Source of the DNA: Cyrtodaria siliqua
Lineage: Eukaryota; Mollusca; Bivalvia; Adapedonta; Hiatellidae
Reading direction: 5' to 3'
Length of the DNA stretch: 64,000 bases
Assembly: GCA_037043455.1 (NCBI GenBank)
Contig: JAWPHD010003243.1
Span: 1-64,000 of the forward strand
Both the position numbers and the translations under genes were made by a program. The notes under the pieces are model-generated. The model had not been told where the DNA came from, searched no databases, and saw only the letters and a list, made by a program, of their open reading frames with translations. Position 1 is the stretch's first letter. Each line of letters begins with the position of its first letter. Below, piece after piece: positions 45,906-57,539 of this stretch.

Positions 45906-47639
45906 TGCAAAAATCTGTTGATAAAGTCCTTCTAAATTGCAAAAAACTGCTTTCTTTGTTTCGTTTTAACGGATTTACAGGCACCCATCCTTCCTCTAAA
46001 TAACAACATAGTTTGCATGCGTTAACACACCAGAGTATGAATGAAGTATTGCAAGATATATGGGTGTTGTAACAATGTTAGGGTAAGGCTATCGGTAGAT
46101 ACAGATAAATTGATGATACGGACGAAATCGGATAAAACGAACATTTCATTATTATTGTCAAACTGCATAGGCGTAGGAGCAGGGGGGGATCAGTGGGGGC
46201 CCGCCCCTACTCCAATAATATGAGGGGAATATGGTTAGCTTTCCGAAAAATGCCCCCTCCCCCCACCCATATTTGAAAGATACCTTTCTGTGCTATTTTT
46301 TGGGTTGTCATTTTTAATAATTTGGATAAAGCAAATACGAATATGGAATTCAGAATCCATATCCTCCTTTACAAATCTCAGCACGGATTCCTGCTTAATT
46401 AAATGCATTCCCGAATTGCACAGGGATTTTTGCTATGTTAGCTATAATCCTACGTAATACTTGACTCGCCTCGAGCATATTAATAATTAGCTCTATGCGC
46501 GCAGCAGTTTGAAATCGTTTTTTCTGAAAAGCTATATTCTCACAGTACTAGTTAAAAATCGTATGTACAGACAACGGTTAGTACTGAAAAGGTGGTAAGA
46601 GCGGAAATGTGTGTTCCGTATTATTTTGAAGGGAAAAAAAGATAAAAGGTAGTTTTCGTGCTGAAAACCAAAAATTAAAGATGACACTTATTGCTGCTAA
46701 CAAGCAAATAAAAACTATGTATACTTTTATTACGTGTCCCACTTAGCACGTTAAAGAACCATAGGTATTCCATGATAGGAATATGGCGAGATTCCAGGAT
46801 TCGTATATACTGCGCCCCCTTTTTGGGTGGCTAAATAACTTAAACTGGTGTGTTAATGAGCCTTTAAAAACAATTCAGATCAATCATTATACTTGTAATG
46901 AATGTTGTGCTGTATTTCTATAAAACTTGTTGCAAACATTTAATGTTATATGCCTTTGAACAGGCCCTTAACCAGGTTTTTGAAAGGAAGCAGATGGGGC
47001 CTTAATGGAGGTGAAGTGGGAGGCGCGGTAGTGACGGTGTCCTCCTCCTACCCTCCCTTAGACAGTTTGAATAAAAACATTGACTAAAAATGCTGAAATC
47101 TGACGAGTTGTCCGTGTATTTTGGGTAACCTTTGTTTTTGAAAATAGTTTGTACCCTCTTTCTATATATGTGTAGGTGTGGTATGGTGTATCACACTCCG
47201 TTGGGAATTGGGGATTGGGTTTTCCCTTCACACAATCTTTTTGCGAGTCAATCTAACGAGTCTAGGGTATTTTTTTCTAAAATTCGTTTTCCAATTCTTT
47301 CGCACACCCTTTCACATTCTTTTTTAATTATGGAACTATGAGTCGAAATTCATCATTTAAAAAAAGGAAATATGTACATAATGTAACGAAAATAACAACA
47401 CGTTTTGCACTATACGGCTTGCAACTAGGTTGTTATAATCTGTTGATGAGGTGCACGTTCTCTAATCGCAAATTCAATGCTAAATGTTGTGTTGGTGTAG
47501 GTCACTGTATATGTTCCTGATTTCTGTGCCAGATGGTTGGTTGGTTGATCGGTCGGTCGGTTGGTTGGTTGAATGGAGTCATAGGCTATGTAGTATTATA
47601 ATTATGTACCTAGCCATCCGCAAGAATCAACGTTTTTAT
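45906..47639. other. Gene-free stretch
   Basis: No recognisable gene. A GGTTGGTTGGTTG / GGTCGGTCGGTTGG microsatellite lies at 47531-47572. G-rich and C-rich short tracts occur near 46175-46265. Confidence 0.5.
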
Positions 47640-48042
47640 TTTTGTTTTCAATAATTCAAGGGCACATTACCCTGGTGTTCCTTGTCCGACATAACTGAAA
47701 CTTGTCTGAGCTTTCATCAATAGCAACAATATGACCAAGTTTGGTTAAGATCAAATACAAAATGAAGGTGCTAGAGTGTTCACAAGGCTGGTATGGCATT
47801 TTTCAGCAAAACAAGGCCATACATCTAGTGTTACTAATCCGATACGGCTGGTCTTCGAACTCTTCCGAGCTTTCATTAATATGAAAAAACTGGCAAACTC
47901 GTAAATATCCGATTAATAATGAAGCCCCAATCGCGTTAACAAACCAAAAGTGAACAGACGTCGGACGACGGATGGACGACGGATGGACGACGGACTACTC
48001 GTCATCCCATGAGCTCTGCTGGCCTTCGGCCGGTAGAGCTAA
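47640..48042 (+). mobile_element. Short satellite module ending in a TTCG hairpin and GAGCTAA
   Basis: Decayed units (CTAGAGTGTTCACAAGG, GATCAAATACAAAATGAAGG) are followed by GACGACGGATGGACGACGG. A stem AGCTCTGCTGGCC-TTC-GGCCGGTAGAGCT (48012-48040) and AA follow. The loop is a C(TTCG)G cap, the most stable RNA tetraloop. The 5' boundary is uncertain. Confidence 0.6.
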
Positions 48043-48460
48043 CAATCTGACAAAGTGTCGTGCAGATCAAATACAAAATAAAGGAGCTAGAGTGTTCACA
48101 AGGTTTAATATGGTATTTTTCAGTATAACAAGGGTCATAACTCTGAGGGTAACTACTTGATCTGGCTGGTTTTACAACTTGTCAGAGTTTTAGTTGATAT
48201 AAGGATACTGGCAAAGTATGGTAAAGATCAAATATAAAACGAAGGTGCTAGTGTACACAATCTGAATAAAGCATTTTACCATAATTCAAGTGGCCTGAAC
48301 TCTAGTGTTACTGGTCCGATATAGCTTGTTTTCGAAATTAACCGTGTTTTTATTAATATCAACACAAGTTTTATCAAGATCAAAGACAAAATGAATGCGC
48401 TAGAGTGACGGACGACTGACAACTCGACATCCCATAAGCTACTTTGGTCAGTAGAGCTAA
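48043..48460 (+). mobile_element. Second short satellite module ending in GAGCTAA
   Basis: Related units (GCTAGAGTGTTCACAAGG, AAAGATCAAATATAAAACG) end in TGACGGACGACTGACAA, CATCCCATAAGCT, a weak stem and GTAGAGCTAA. The module just upstream may be inserted in it. Confidence 0.55.
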
Positions 48461-48476
48461 AAATGCTATCAAATAC

Positions 48477-49094
48477 TTTTCTAGTACGGAAAGACAGTAG
48501 TGGATAAAGATTCATGAACGGGACGTTGAATTTGGTATTACATAAGTTGCTATCTCTTGGATGAATACTAATATGTACGTATAAATCTGGTGTTAACGCC
48601 TACGTCATGTTTACCCCGCATGCGCAGACAATTTTAGAGACATTTTGAGGACGCCATTTTTATTGCAGCACAGTTGAATATCGTTGGCATTTCGATTGCG
48701 GATATTAAACGAAATGCATTAGAGCTGGAGAGTAACGGTTGTCCAAAAGTTCGCGACGAAAGGTAGGTACGTGTATATGTTGTGAGTTAGGAGATGATGT
48801 ATTGGTTAAATGTATTTTTGTCTCAAGCGCTATCGAGAGCTCTCGACTCTTGTGCTGTGGTCAGTGGTCGGCTGACTGTTATTCGCGATAAACTTGAAAA
48901 TGCAGGATGTGTGTGTACATTTTCGAAAATCTGCTTATACTTGTACGGTTTAGGGGAATGTTTGATGTGGTTGGGGTGTGTATGAAGGATTATTGTACCA
49001 ATGTGATGTATAAACTTGTGATCTAGGTCAACTGATGTTGTTGTTTTTTGTGCGATCAGCATGCCCGTTAGGCGATTTTGTCAATTTAGGAAGC
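48477..49094 (+). mobile_element. 618-bp promoter-like mobile unit, copy 1
   Basis: From TTTTCTAGTACGGAAAGACA to TCAATTTAGGAAGC it matches 54194-54810. It holds TACGTCA, a CGCATGCGC (NRF1-like) box, GACGCCATTTTTATTGCAGC, and a probable 5' splice site after CGCGACGAAAG (GTAGGTACG). No protein is encoded. Confidence 0.75.
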
Positions 49095-49629
49095 CGGCAT
49101 TGTTTTTGGCGTGTTTGAGGAAGTATTCACGGCTGTTTGAGTTTAGGTGAAAGGTAAGTAGATGTGATATTCTGTTATTGTGACGGTTGGAAATTTAGTA
49201 ATGCGAAGAAAGGTTGGGGCGCCTGTGAAGATAATTGTTTGTTTTGTTAGTTGTATGCGAGTGCGCATGCGTCGAGTAAGTAGGGTTTGATCTGTCACTC
49301 ATGTTTGTTGTGGAAGATCTGTCACTCACGTTTGTTAGCCCTTTATCAAACTCGCAGTACATTCTGATTACCACAATGTTGACATGGCCTTACCATCATG
49401 TACAGGGCCTTACTATATCTATCCCCATGCTTGACATACTCATCATGGCGACATCACCTTCATCATACCCAAATGTACAGGTGCGGCACACTCTGAAGGT
49501 GACGATATAGGTAAAAATATTACTTGATATTTGGTAGAAACAACGTTGGCTACATACTAGGCATTTCCTTAGTTTTGTTCATGAGATGTACAGCACATAC
49601 TCATCATGACTACATCATAGTAAAATATA
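49095..49629. other. Gene-free stretch
   Basis: A short duplicated phrase, ATCTGTCACTCA(C/T)GTTTGTT, lies at about 49289-49336. Otherwise no feature is seen. Confidence 0.45.
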
Positions 49630-50676
49630 ACGTTCGCTTAAGGTCGTGTGCTGAAATGAATTTGCATAGGACATTCCAGGGGTTGTGTGTTTCAGTTCAG
49701 CTGGGTTGTTGCACACATGATATAGAAATTACATGTGTATGTCAGCGCCAACGTTCATTCCCTATCCTGCTTTCATTTCAGTCTGACAGGTTCCGGCTAC
49801 ATTGCCTTTTACGGAAACCGGCATAACTGTGATTCGACACATGTAAGGGACACAAGCCAACAACAAAATGTAAGTGTCAAATGTAAACACGGAGGCTGCA
49901 ACGTTATCTTTGATTGTGTTGGTTGCAGTTTTGTATAAGTACCTGTTGCTGTAAATGACTCCACTTGGTAGTACCAATGGTGTTGTCTGTCACTTATGTG
50001 CCACATTCCCAAAGGTTATTATGATACATGGGATTAGTTTGTCAGCGTTCTGTTGGTCCGTCTCAAAAGAAACGTTCGCTTAAGGTCGTGTGCTGAAATG
50101 AATTTGCATAGGACATTCCAGGGGTTGTGTGTTTCAGTTCAGCTGGGTTGTTGCACACATGATATAGAAATTACATGTGTATGTCAGCGGCAGGTGTCAA
50201 CGTTTGTGTGTATCCTGTGCTGAAAGTCTGCATGTGTAACATTGTGCATGCAACCGCAGCCAGGCACTGCAAAGAATGCAAGCTCAAGCAACTATCTCCA
50301 ACAAACACGTTTCTGTATATGTGAAACCGAAACATTCACAGAGTTCAATGTACGCCAACGTTCATTCCCTATCCTGCTTTCATTTCAGTCTGACAGGTTC
50401 CGGCTACATTGCCTTTTACGGAAACCGGCATAACTGTGATTCGACACATGTAAGGGACACAAGCCAACAACAAAATGTAAGTGTCAAATGTAAACACGGT
50501 GGCTGCAACGTTATCTTTGATTGTGTTGGTTGCAGTTTTGTATAAGTACCTGTTGCTGTAAATGACTCCACTTGGTAGTACCAATGGTGTTGTCTGTCAC
50601 TTATGTGCCACATTCCCAAAGGTTATTATGATACATGGGATTAGTTTGTCAGCGTTCTGTTGGTCCGTCTCAAAAG
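49630..50676 (+). repeat. Recent tandem duplication (442 bp and 607 bp) differing by a 165-bp block
   Basis: Copy 1 (49630-50071) and copy 2 (50072-about 50676) are nearly identical outside a 165-bp block present only in copy 2 (50190-50354). Both contain CCTATCCTGCTTTCATTTCAG, a strong splice-acceptor-like sequence, followed by a short cysteine-bearing frame (GSGYIAFYGNRHNCDSTHV). That frame lacks a credible start and is not called as a gene. Confidence 0.85.
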
Positions 50677-51257
50677 AAGAAGCTGACTTTAACTTCTATG
50701 TCCTGTCATATTACTCCATCAGCGCTACAATACAGCGAAGAACTGTCTCATGTCCTTACAGAAACAACAGTTGAAGGTCATGTGGTTTAGCAACTGCTTT
50801 CCTACTACACCATACCCTTGGTTATATTTGTCCAGTTTTGCGATAATTTCCCATCCAAATCCACATGCAGTCTGTCATCGCCACGGCCGTTTCTCAATGG
50901 AAGTCACAAATCCCCGCGATCATACCGCATGTTGTCACCTGCGATGGCGCGTTGCTTCCCCACAAGCGTAGATTTTGTATATATATTGCAAAATGTGGTT
51001 TCAAAAGACAGCAATGTCTGACTGTGTGTGTGAAGTTTGCTGGGGAAAGGAGCAATGATGTAAGAAAATTTATTAGAAATATAATCCTCATTTTCAGTAT
51101 AATAAACAAATATAACTTCAATTTCCAGTATATGAAATACTACTTGAACTTTATGTTCTGTCACCGCGAAGTCGGTAATAGGAGACGCCATATCACAGTG
51201 GTGAATATATAATCCAGGCATAAGCATCTTCAAGGAACAGGAATGAAATTGCCTTCC
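50677..51257. other. Gene-free stretch
   Basis: Several overlapping frames (for example 50865-51212) are open by chance. None is recognised and no repeat is seen. Confidence 0.4.
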
Positions 51258-51262
51258 GCTTC

Positions 51263-52449
51263 CAGTGCTCAAAGAAAATTATTTTAAGAGACAGGCCCAG
51301 GGCTTGTTGCTTCTGAAAATGGACAGGCCCCGATTTGAAATGGACAGGCCCTGATTTAAAATGGAAAGGTCCAGTATTTTTTTCTTATTGGAAATGTGTC
51401 TTTATTCACTTTTATAGCACACATTAATTTTGTTACATATGTATTAATCAAGCTCAGAACCTCCTCTGACTATATTTTTCTTTATGCTACCATTTTATGC
51501 TCCCTTGTCAGCGGACTTATTTACCATTTCGTTTAAAATATGTTAGAATAGAATATTACATAGTAATTTATAACCAATGCAAAGGAGAGTACTAGCACTT
51601 TTGCCAAACGATACTAATCAGAGCCGACTTGGTGAAACTGGAGCTAAACTTGGAGCCAAATTTTTAATCAGGTTTTATGAGACTATCAGAGCCTCCTCTG
51701 GCTATATTTTTTCTCTTTGTCACCACTTTCTCCAAGTAAAGAATTAGGAGCCTAGACTAGAATTCATTTAAAAGTAGGATTCCAGGAACTCCCTACACCT
51801 TAAATAATGAATAGAAGTATACTTTATATCTGTATTTATACATATACAGTATATATATTTTTCTTTCCACCAACATGTATTTGTAAAGGACAGTTTTTCT
51901 TATTTGATTATGTAAAAAAAAAAAAAAAAAGAATATATATATATATCCGAAATTATGTACCATTATGTACTATGACACCGCACTTTTACGGCCCGAACAT
52001 TTCACAAACTTTCAATCGAAATACCATCAATAACGATGTTTTTTCATGCATTAGTGTGTTTTTAATGACAAAAACGGTATTTTTAATCACAAAGGAAAGA
52101 AAACACAACCCTAATAGCAGAATAATGAGTTTTATGTCAACAACTGTCGACCTCAAAGTTGTGACAAACTGCCGACACGAAGCCAGGCAAAATATTCAAA
52201 CTTCTTGTTTCAATGTGTGTATAACACATTTTAATTACTTTATTGCAAGTGTTTTCACAGTTCACAATACACATGGGAGTATTTTGTCTGGAGGAACTTG
52301 AGCTTGAGATCCAGTAAAACTGATTTATTTAATTTTTATTATTTTTTTTTAAGACAGGCCCGACGGGCTCCTCGTCTGCAAAATGAGACAGGCCCGGAAT
52401 GGATTTCGAGGAGCCCCGGGCATCGGGCTATCCTATTTCTTGAGCACTG
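51263..52449. mobile_element. 1187-bp DNA element with CAGTGCTCAA ends and GCTTC target duplication
   Basis: The left end CAGTGCTCAA and the right end TTGAGCACTG are perfect inverses. GCTTC lies on both sides (51258-51262 and 52450-52454), a clean 5-bp target duplication. GACAGGCCC repeats mark both subterminal regions. A 164-codon plus-strand frame (51807-52301) is AT-driven and unrecognised. The superfamily is undecided; a 5-bp duplication is compatible with Transib-like or hAT-like insertion. Confidence 0.8.
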
Positions 52450-52454
52450 GCTTC

Positions 52455-53829
52455 AAATGTTTAATAGTGATTGCCAAATAATGCATGACATAGACTGCAA
52501 AAGTGTAAATTGATACTGAAGGTAAATCGCAGATGGCCTGCAATTGCAGCCTGTGTAAATAAAAGAACATCACGGCGCATACTGTGACGGTGGTCAGATT
52601 TTATTTAGGGTGTACTGTCCGCTGGAAAAATGACTAATTAACCGCTAACCAATGACAATCCAGTAGCCAGAAATGTAACAGTTGAAACACTCACATCATA
52701 ATAGTCTCCATCAGCACAACTCTTCATGCAGTTAGAACACACTCATTACATTAAGAACACAATGATCGGCAATAACAGGCATTACATTACGCAGTTACAC
52801 CGTTTGCAGCGAATTAGATTGGTTGTGAGGCAATCAAGGCAGCCATGTATAGTGTGAAACACTGTTGTGGAGGGAGCCCTTGTTCTTTCGTAAATGTGCA
52901 TTTGCTTGCTGCGTGGAATGAAACATACACGAGCGATATACAAGCACAGTGGAAAAATAGGTGCGTTCTCAGGCCGAAAAACAATACCTGTGTCTACATC
53001 GGCTCGACTGTCTGTGTTTTTTAGGGGCCTTTTTCCGCCGTTGTTATTACAATATGTTGCAGTAAACTGAATCATAGACAAACTTTTAGCTGTACCATCA
53101 ACTTGTGTGGGGTGTGAGAGATAAATACATGTACAACCTCACAATATCTTGCTGCTGCAAAAAGAAAAGGAAACTGCATACCTACCGACCTTACTTCTTA
53201 AGAGCTTGCAATAAGGAACACACCTACCTGTTTTTTTGGCCTCATTGTTCCAAATTGAATTTCCATCGGTCATAAACCATGTGTACGTGTCTATTGCAAA
53301 TCCTGCACCATGATGTTGGCTCCTGTTCACATTTAGACCGAAATAAATTAATTTCCCATACCCTGGTAACCCCTGCACATGTTCACATGCTCACATTGAA
53401 TGGCACACACTTATGGAAGCAAGATCATTCCTGTCTCACGTGTGACACACTTCAACATGTACACCCTTGCAACTACTTCCATTCTGCAGATATACTTCTC
53501 CCCATGCTAAATATCTCCTGCACATGTTCATACAAGCACGTCTGTACAAATAGTTTCTGTAGGCACTAGTCCAGGACTAGTCACCCTGTCAGAAGTGGCT
53601 AGTCCCAAGAAGGAAGTGTGGCTAGTCCCAAAGAATTGGACAAGAGTCCGGATTTCGCTTTCTCATTATGTTAGAACTGAGTCTTGCATACTCATTACAA
53701 TTCCTTATACACAGTAAAGGAAACAATCCTTACTTACTCTTCAGAGATTTAATTTATGTTTGAGTGGCAAATATTGTAGACTGCCATTGGGTGAAACAGT
53801 AGAAAGTCTAGTTGATCCTTGCAAAAATT
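52455..53829. other. Mostly unique stretch, possible minus-strand exon
   Basis: On the minus strand, the frame FAIDTYTWFMTDGNSIWNNE ends at AAAAAAACAG followed by GTAGGTG, a very good donor (about 53229). A possible acceptor TAAATGTGAACAG precedes it. I do not recognise the peptide. GTGGCTAGTCCCAA is repeated at about 53593-53630. Confidence 0.3.
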
Positions 53830-54193
53830 CATGTTGATGTGAAATCCAAGATGGCCGCCAAAGCTAAAAATAGAGTTTTAAAATACAACTTTGCAGCGAA
53901 TACTTCTTGAAAACTATAAGTTATATTGATATGGGACTTTTTCTAAAATGATCAGCATGACATGATGTTGATCCTTGTCAAAAATCGTTTTGATTCAACG
54001 TTAAACATGGCTGCCAGCGGCCATCTTTGTTTACATAGAGTTATATATTAAAAACTTGTAGCGACTACTCCTCTGAAACTACTTGACGGATTGTCATGAA
54101 ACTTTACAGGAATGTTGCTCTTGATGTGTTATTGATCCTAGCAAATTTCAGATATGCCAGAAATTCAAGATGGCCGTCACAGCTACAAATAGA
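53830..54193 (-). repeat. Partial copy of the 300-bp ATGGCCGCC repeat
   Basis: AAGATGGCCGCCAAAGCTAA, CTTCTTGAAAACTATAAG, AAAATGATCAGCATGACATG and GGCCATCTTTGTTTACATAG match the units at 58110-59260. It ends where the 618-bp unit begins at 54194. Confidence 0.8.
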
Positions 54194-54810
54194 TTTTCTA
54201 GTACGGAAAGACAGTAGTGGATAAAGACTCATGAACGGGACGTTGAATTTGGTATTACACAAGTTGCTATCTCTTGGATGAATACTAATATGTACATATA
54301 AATCTGGTGTTAACGCCTACGTCATATTTACCGCGCACGCGCAGACAATTTTAGAGACATTTTGAGGACGCCATTTTTATTGCAGCACAGTTGAATATCG
54401 TCAGCATTCGATTAAGGATATTAAACGAATTGCATTAGAGCTCGTGAGTAACGGTTGTCCAAAAGTTCGCGACGAAAGGTAGGTACGTGTATATGTTGTG
54501 AGTTTTGAGATGATATATGGTTTAAATGTATTTTTGTCTCAAGCGCTCTCGACTGCCTGTGCCGTAGTCACTCGCGATCGACTGACTCAGTGACTGTCAG
54601 TCGTGATAAACTTGAAAATGCAGAATGTGTGTGTACAGTTTTGAAAATCTGGTTATACTTGGACGGTTTAGGGGAATGTTTGATGTTGTTGGTGTGTGTA
54701 TGAAGAATTATTTTACAAATGTGATGTATAAACTTGTGATCTAGGCCAACTGATGTTGTTGTTTTTTGTTAGTACGCATGCGCGTCAGGCGATTTTGTCA
54801 GTTAGGAAGC
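54194..54810 (+). mobile_element. 618-bp promoter-like mobile unit, copy 2
   Basis: Same as 48477-49094. The NRF1-like site is perfect here (CGCGCACGCGCA). It sits inside the 300-bp repeat directly after AATAGA, whereas copy 1 sits in unrelated sequence, so the unit itself moved. Confidence 0.75.
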
Positions 54811-54944
54811 ATAGGTGCCAGGGAGGCTATCAAGAAAAGCTCTGTAAATTAGTTTGACCAAAGACACAAGCTATCCGAAAAACTACTTGAGAAGTTCTGA
54901 AAAGCCTCCTCCAAAAAGTCGAAAATTTGTCAACAAACTATATT

Positions 54945-55156
54945 ATATATACAAGGTATGACAGCGGCCATTTTAGCCGGGGCGGAATTACGTAATAATC
55001 CCATAATTCATAGACTGTTTACCCTCAATCGTAACTGTCATTGCAGGGAATCAGTGGTACCTACACAAATCAGCGTTACGTTGTACAATCGGGTACCAAT
55101 ACATTATTACGCAATTCCGCCCCGGCTAAAATGGCCGCTGTCATCCCTTGTATATA
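54945..55156. mobile_element. 212-bp MITE with 54-bp terminal inverted repeats
   Basis: The arms 54945-54998 and 55103-55156 pair with two mismatches (TATATACAAGG, GACAGCGGCCATTTTAGCC, GGGGCGGAATT, CGTAATAAT). The target is TATA-rich; a TA duplication would fit Tc1/mariner-type movement. There is no coding capacity. Confidence 0.85.
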
Positions 55157-55338
55157 AGGTATTCTAAGTATTCGGATATGCACAGGTACGTATTTTGTCT
55201 TGTGCACTGCAATAGCAGCAATTGGACAGGGAACTAGAATTTTTCTTTATCCACTTATTGTGTGTCAGACTGGAAATATAACCCAAAGCAGAGAATGTTG
55301 GGCTGCTGTTAATTATATCAAATATTCTCTCCTTTCAG

Positions 55339-55442
55339 CAGGACTCGTACTAGTCCTAGCAGTGTTGGTGAAACCTGTTGATTTTGTTGAAAAAAGCGAT
55401 TCCCTCCAGCGAGAACTTGTTGAAACCTGCCACCTGACTTCG
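55339..55442 (+). CDS. Candidate internal coding exon (34 codons)
   Basis: A strong acceptor (ATTCTCTCCTTTCAG) and a good donor (CTTCG followed by GTATGT) bracket 104 bp. Only one frame is open: GLVLVLAVLVKPVDFVEK then SDSLQRELVETCHLTS. The splice signals are better than chance, but I do not recognise the peptide or find flanking exons. Confidence 0.3.
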
Positions 55443-56229
55443 GTATGTTGCAAGTGATTCAATTTTGTTGCTTATATATATATATTTCATGTGTTCATGT
55501 TGTTTTGCCTCTTTGCCAAATTCGCAGTCGGCCGTGGCGAGTAAAAAATGGTCTGGACGGCAAAAATTTGAATTCCATGCGGCCATGTGGCAATCAAAAA
55601 TATTCAATAAAAGAAAATGAAAATGGGTAATCATTGGACACAAGCATTAAATTTCGAGGACTTTGCCTGATAGATTTTGCTTTTGTGCTGTGAACTACAT
55701 ACTTTTGGCTGGAAAGAAACCCGGAAACCCTTAACAAAATAACAACGAAGCAAATGTTTTCTTGCATTTTTCCAATTTCGCTAAATAAACAGAGTTGTGA
55801 CTATTTACTGCATTTAATCGTTTAATAAACTATGTAAGAACAATTGCCTTTTTGTTCTGTTTCCTAGTAAATCGTTTCTCGGACGATTGGTTAATGGAGT
55901 TCCCTCGTCTGGATTCCAATTTCTCCCGTCGAAACGAGCAGCAAATCAACAAGCCCGTTGGGCTTGTGTTCTTGGATATTGGGCAAGCCTGGCAGGCATT
56001 TTAGCATTGTCGGGATTGTGCTAATTTTGTCGACTGCTTTGCGCTTCGACTGTTAATTTAAACTTAGATATCCATGTAAATTGTCCTTGAAAACAGTGGG
56101 AAAACCTGGAAAAGACCTTGAATTTTGTTTTCAAAAAACTGTGGGAACCCTGTAATACACTTACTTTGTACAGACTAGTTCTCCTGCTACCCTGGCTGGC
56201 ATTCAACAACTAGTGACCTATAACATTGC
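55443..56229. other. Gene-free stretch
   Basis: No recognisable feature apart from short CCCGTTGGGC and GGGCTTG words near 55950. AT-rich. Confidence 0.4.
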
Positions 56230-56720
56230 CATGTGCCGGTTGTATGAATGTTGAAAATGTGTTACAGTCCCCTGCACATTTAGCCAGTAGAACATCCACA
56301 GACACTTTCACCTCTTGTCTGCACCGTATTTTCAATACTATAACACTTAGAGATACCAAACTTGGTATGTGGATACATCTTGGGATAGCTGTGTGTCGCA
56401 TACCAAAATAAGCCCACTGTGACCTTGACCTGTGACCTCTGTCATAGAAAATGCTTGTCCAGACCGTATTTTCGATACTATAACACTAAGTCTTAGAGAT
56501 AGCAAACTTGGTATTTAGATACATCTTGGGATGGTGATGTGTCGCGTACCAGAATAAGGTAATTGTGACCTTGACCTGTGACCTCTGTCATAGAAAATGC
56601 TTGTCCGGACCATATATTCAATACAATAACACTTAGAAATACCAAACTTGGTATGTTGATACATCTTGGGATAGCGGTAGGTCGCATACCAAAATAAGGT
56701 CACTATCACCTCTGTCATAC
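56230..56720 (+). repeat. About 150-bp repeat, three units, with DR1 motifs
   Basis: TACCAAACTTGGTATGT, ACATCTTGGGATAG, GTCGCATACCAAAATAAGG and TGTGACCTTGACCTGTGACC recur at about 150-bp spacing. TACCAAACTTGGTA is itself a near-palindrome. Confidence 0.85.
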
Positions 56721-56820
56721 CCCAAACATTGTGAGAAGCATCAGTATGAAGTGGAACTGCGCATATACATGAAGTCATGGGTTATGCTTTGCAAGAGTAT
56801 TAATAACTTTCTGTGATAGT

Positions 56821-57400
56821 TATGGCTCCCCCACACAAAGTGTGGAGGGGAGCCATATTGATTTTGTGCTGTCTGTCTGTCTGTGTCACAAACGATGTCC
56901 AATCTATAACTAGAGAATGGTTGGACCTATTGTCCTCAAATTTAGAAGGATGGTTGATCATGACTATTAGATGACCCCTATTGATTTTGGGGTCACTAGG
57001 TCAAAGGTCAAGGTCGCGGTGACATTGACTATCAAAACGATTCCGATTAATAACTCGAGAATGGTTTGACCTAGGGTCTTCAGACTTGAAAGGATGGTTG
57101 GTCATGACCAGTAGATGACCCCTATTGATTTTGGGGTCACTTGGTCAAAGGTTAAGGTCGCGGTGACATTGACTATCAAAGCTATATCCGATCAATAACT
57201 ACACAATGGTTGGACCTAGGGTCCTCAAACTTGGAAGGATGGTTGGTCATGACCAGTAGATGACCCCTATTGATTTTAGGGTCACTAGGTTTAAGGTCAA
57301 GGTCGCAGTGACATTGACTATCAAAACGATATCCGATCAATAACTACACAATGGTTAGACCTAGGGTCCTCAAACTAGCAATCTTCATTTCAGATTTTGT
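56821..57400 (-). mobile_element. Satellite module, reversed (about 145-bp units, DR1 motifs)
   Basis: It opens with a strong hairpin, GGCTCCCC...ACAC-AAA-GTGT...GGGGAGCC (about 56823-56855), and a CTGTCTGTCTGTC run. About 3.5 units of TTTTGGGGTCACTAGGTCAA, AGGTCAAGGTCGCGGTGAC and CCGATCAATAACTACA follow. This is the layout of modules 1 and 2 read backwards. Confidence 0.75.
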
Positions 57401-57539
57401 AGTGTCCCTTCACTTCTTCAGTTCCCTACCGATTATTCAATCATGACCGTTATATCTTGGTAGTAATACTCATCCTTACAGCAGGTTGTCACACGGTTAT
57501 TCTTCCGTAAATCACCCCAGCAACGACTAAGCCAGTGCC

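Noticed and set aside
50865..51272. Overlapping 115-122 residue frames on both strands
   Set aside because: They overlap on opposite strands, are unrecognised, and have no conserved neighbour or signal.
51807..52301. 164-residue plus-strand frame inside the GCTTC-flanked element
   Set aside because: Low-complexity start, no transposase motifs and composition typical of chance AT-rich frames.
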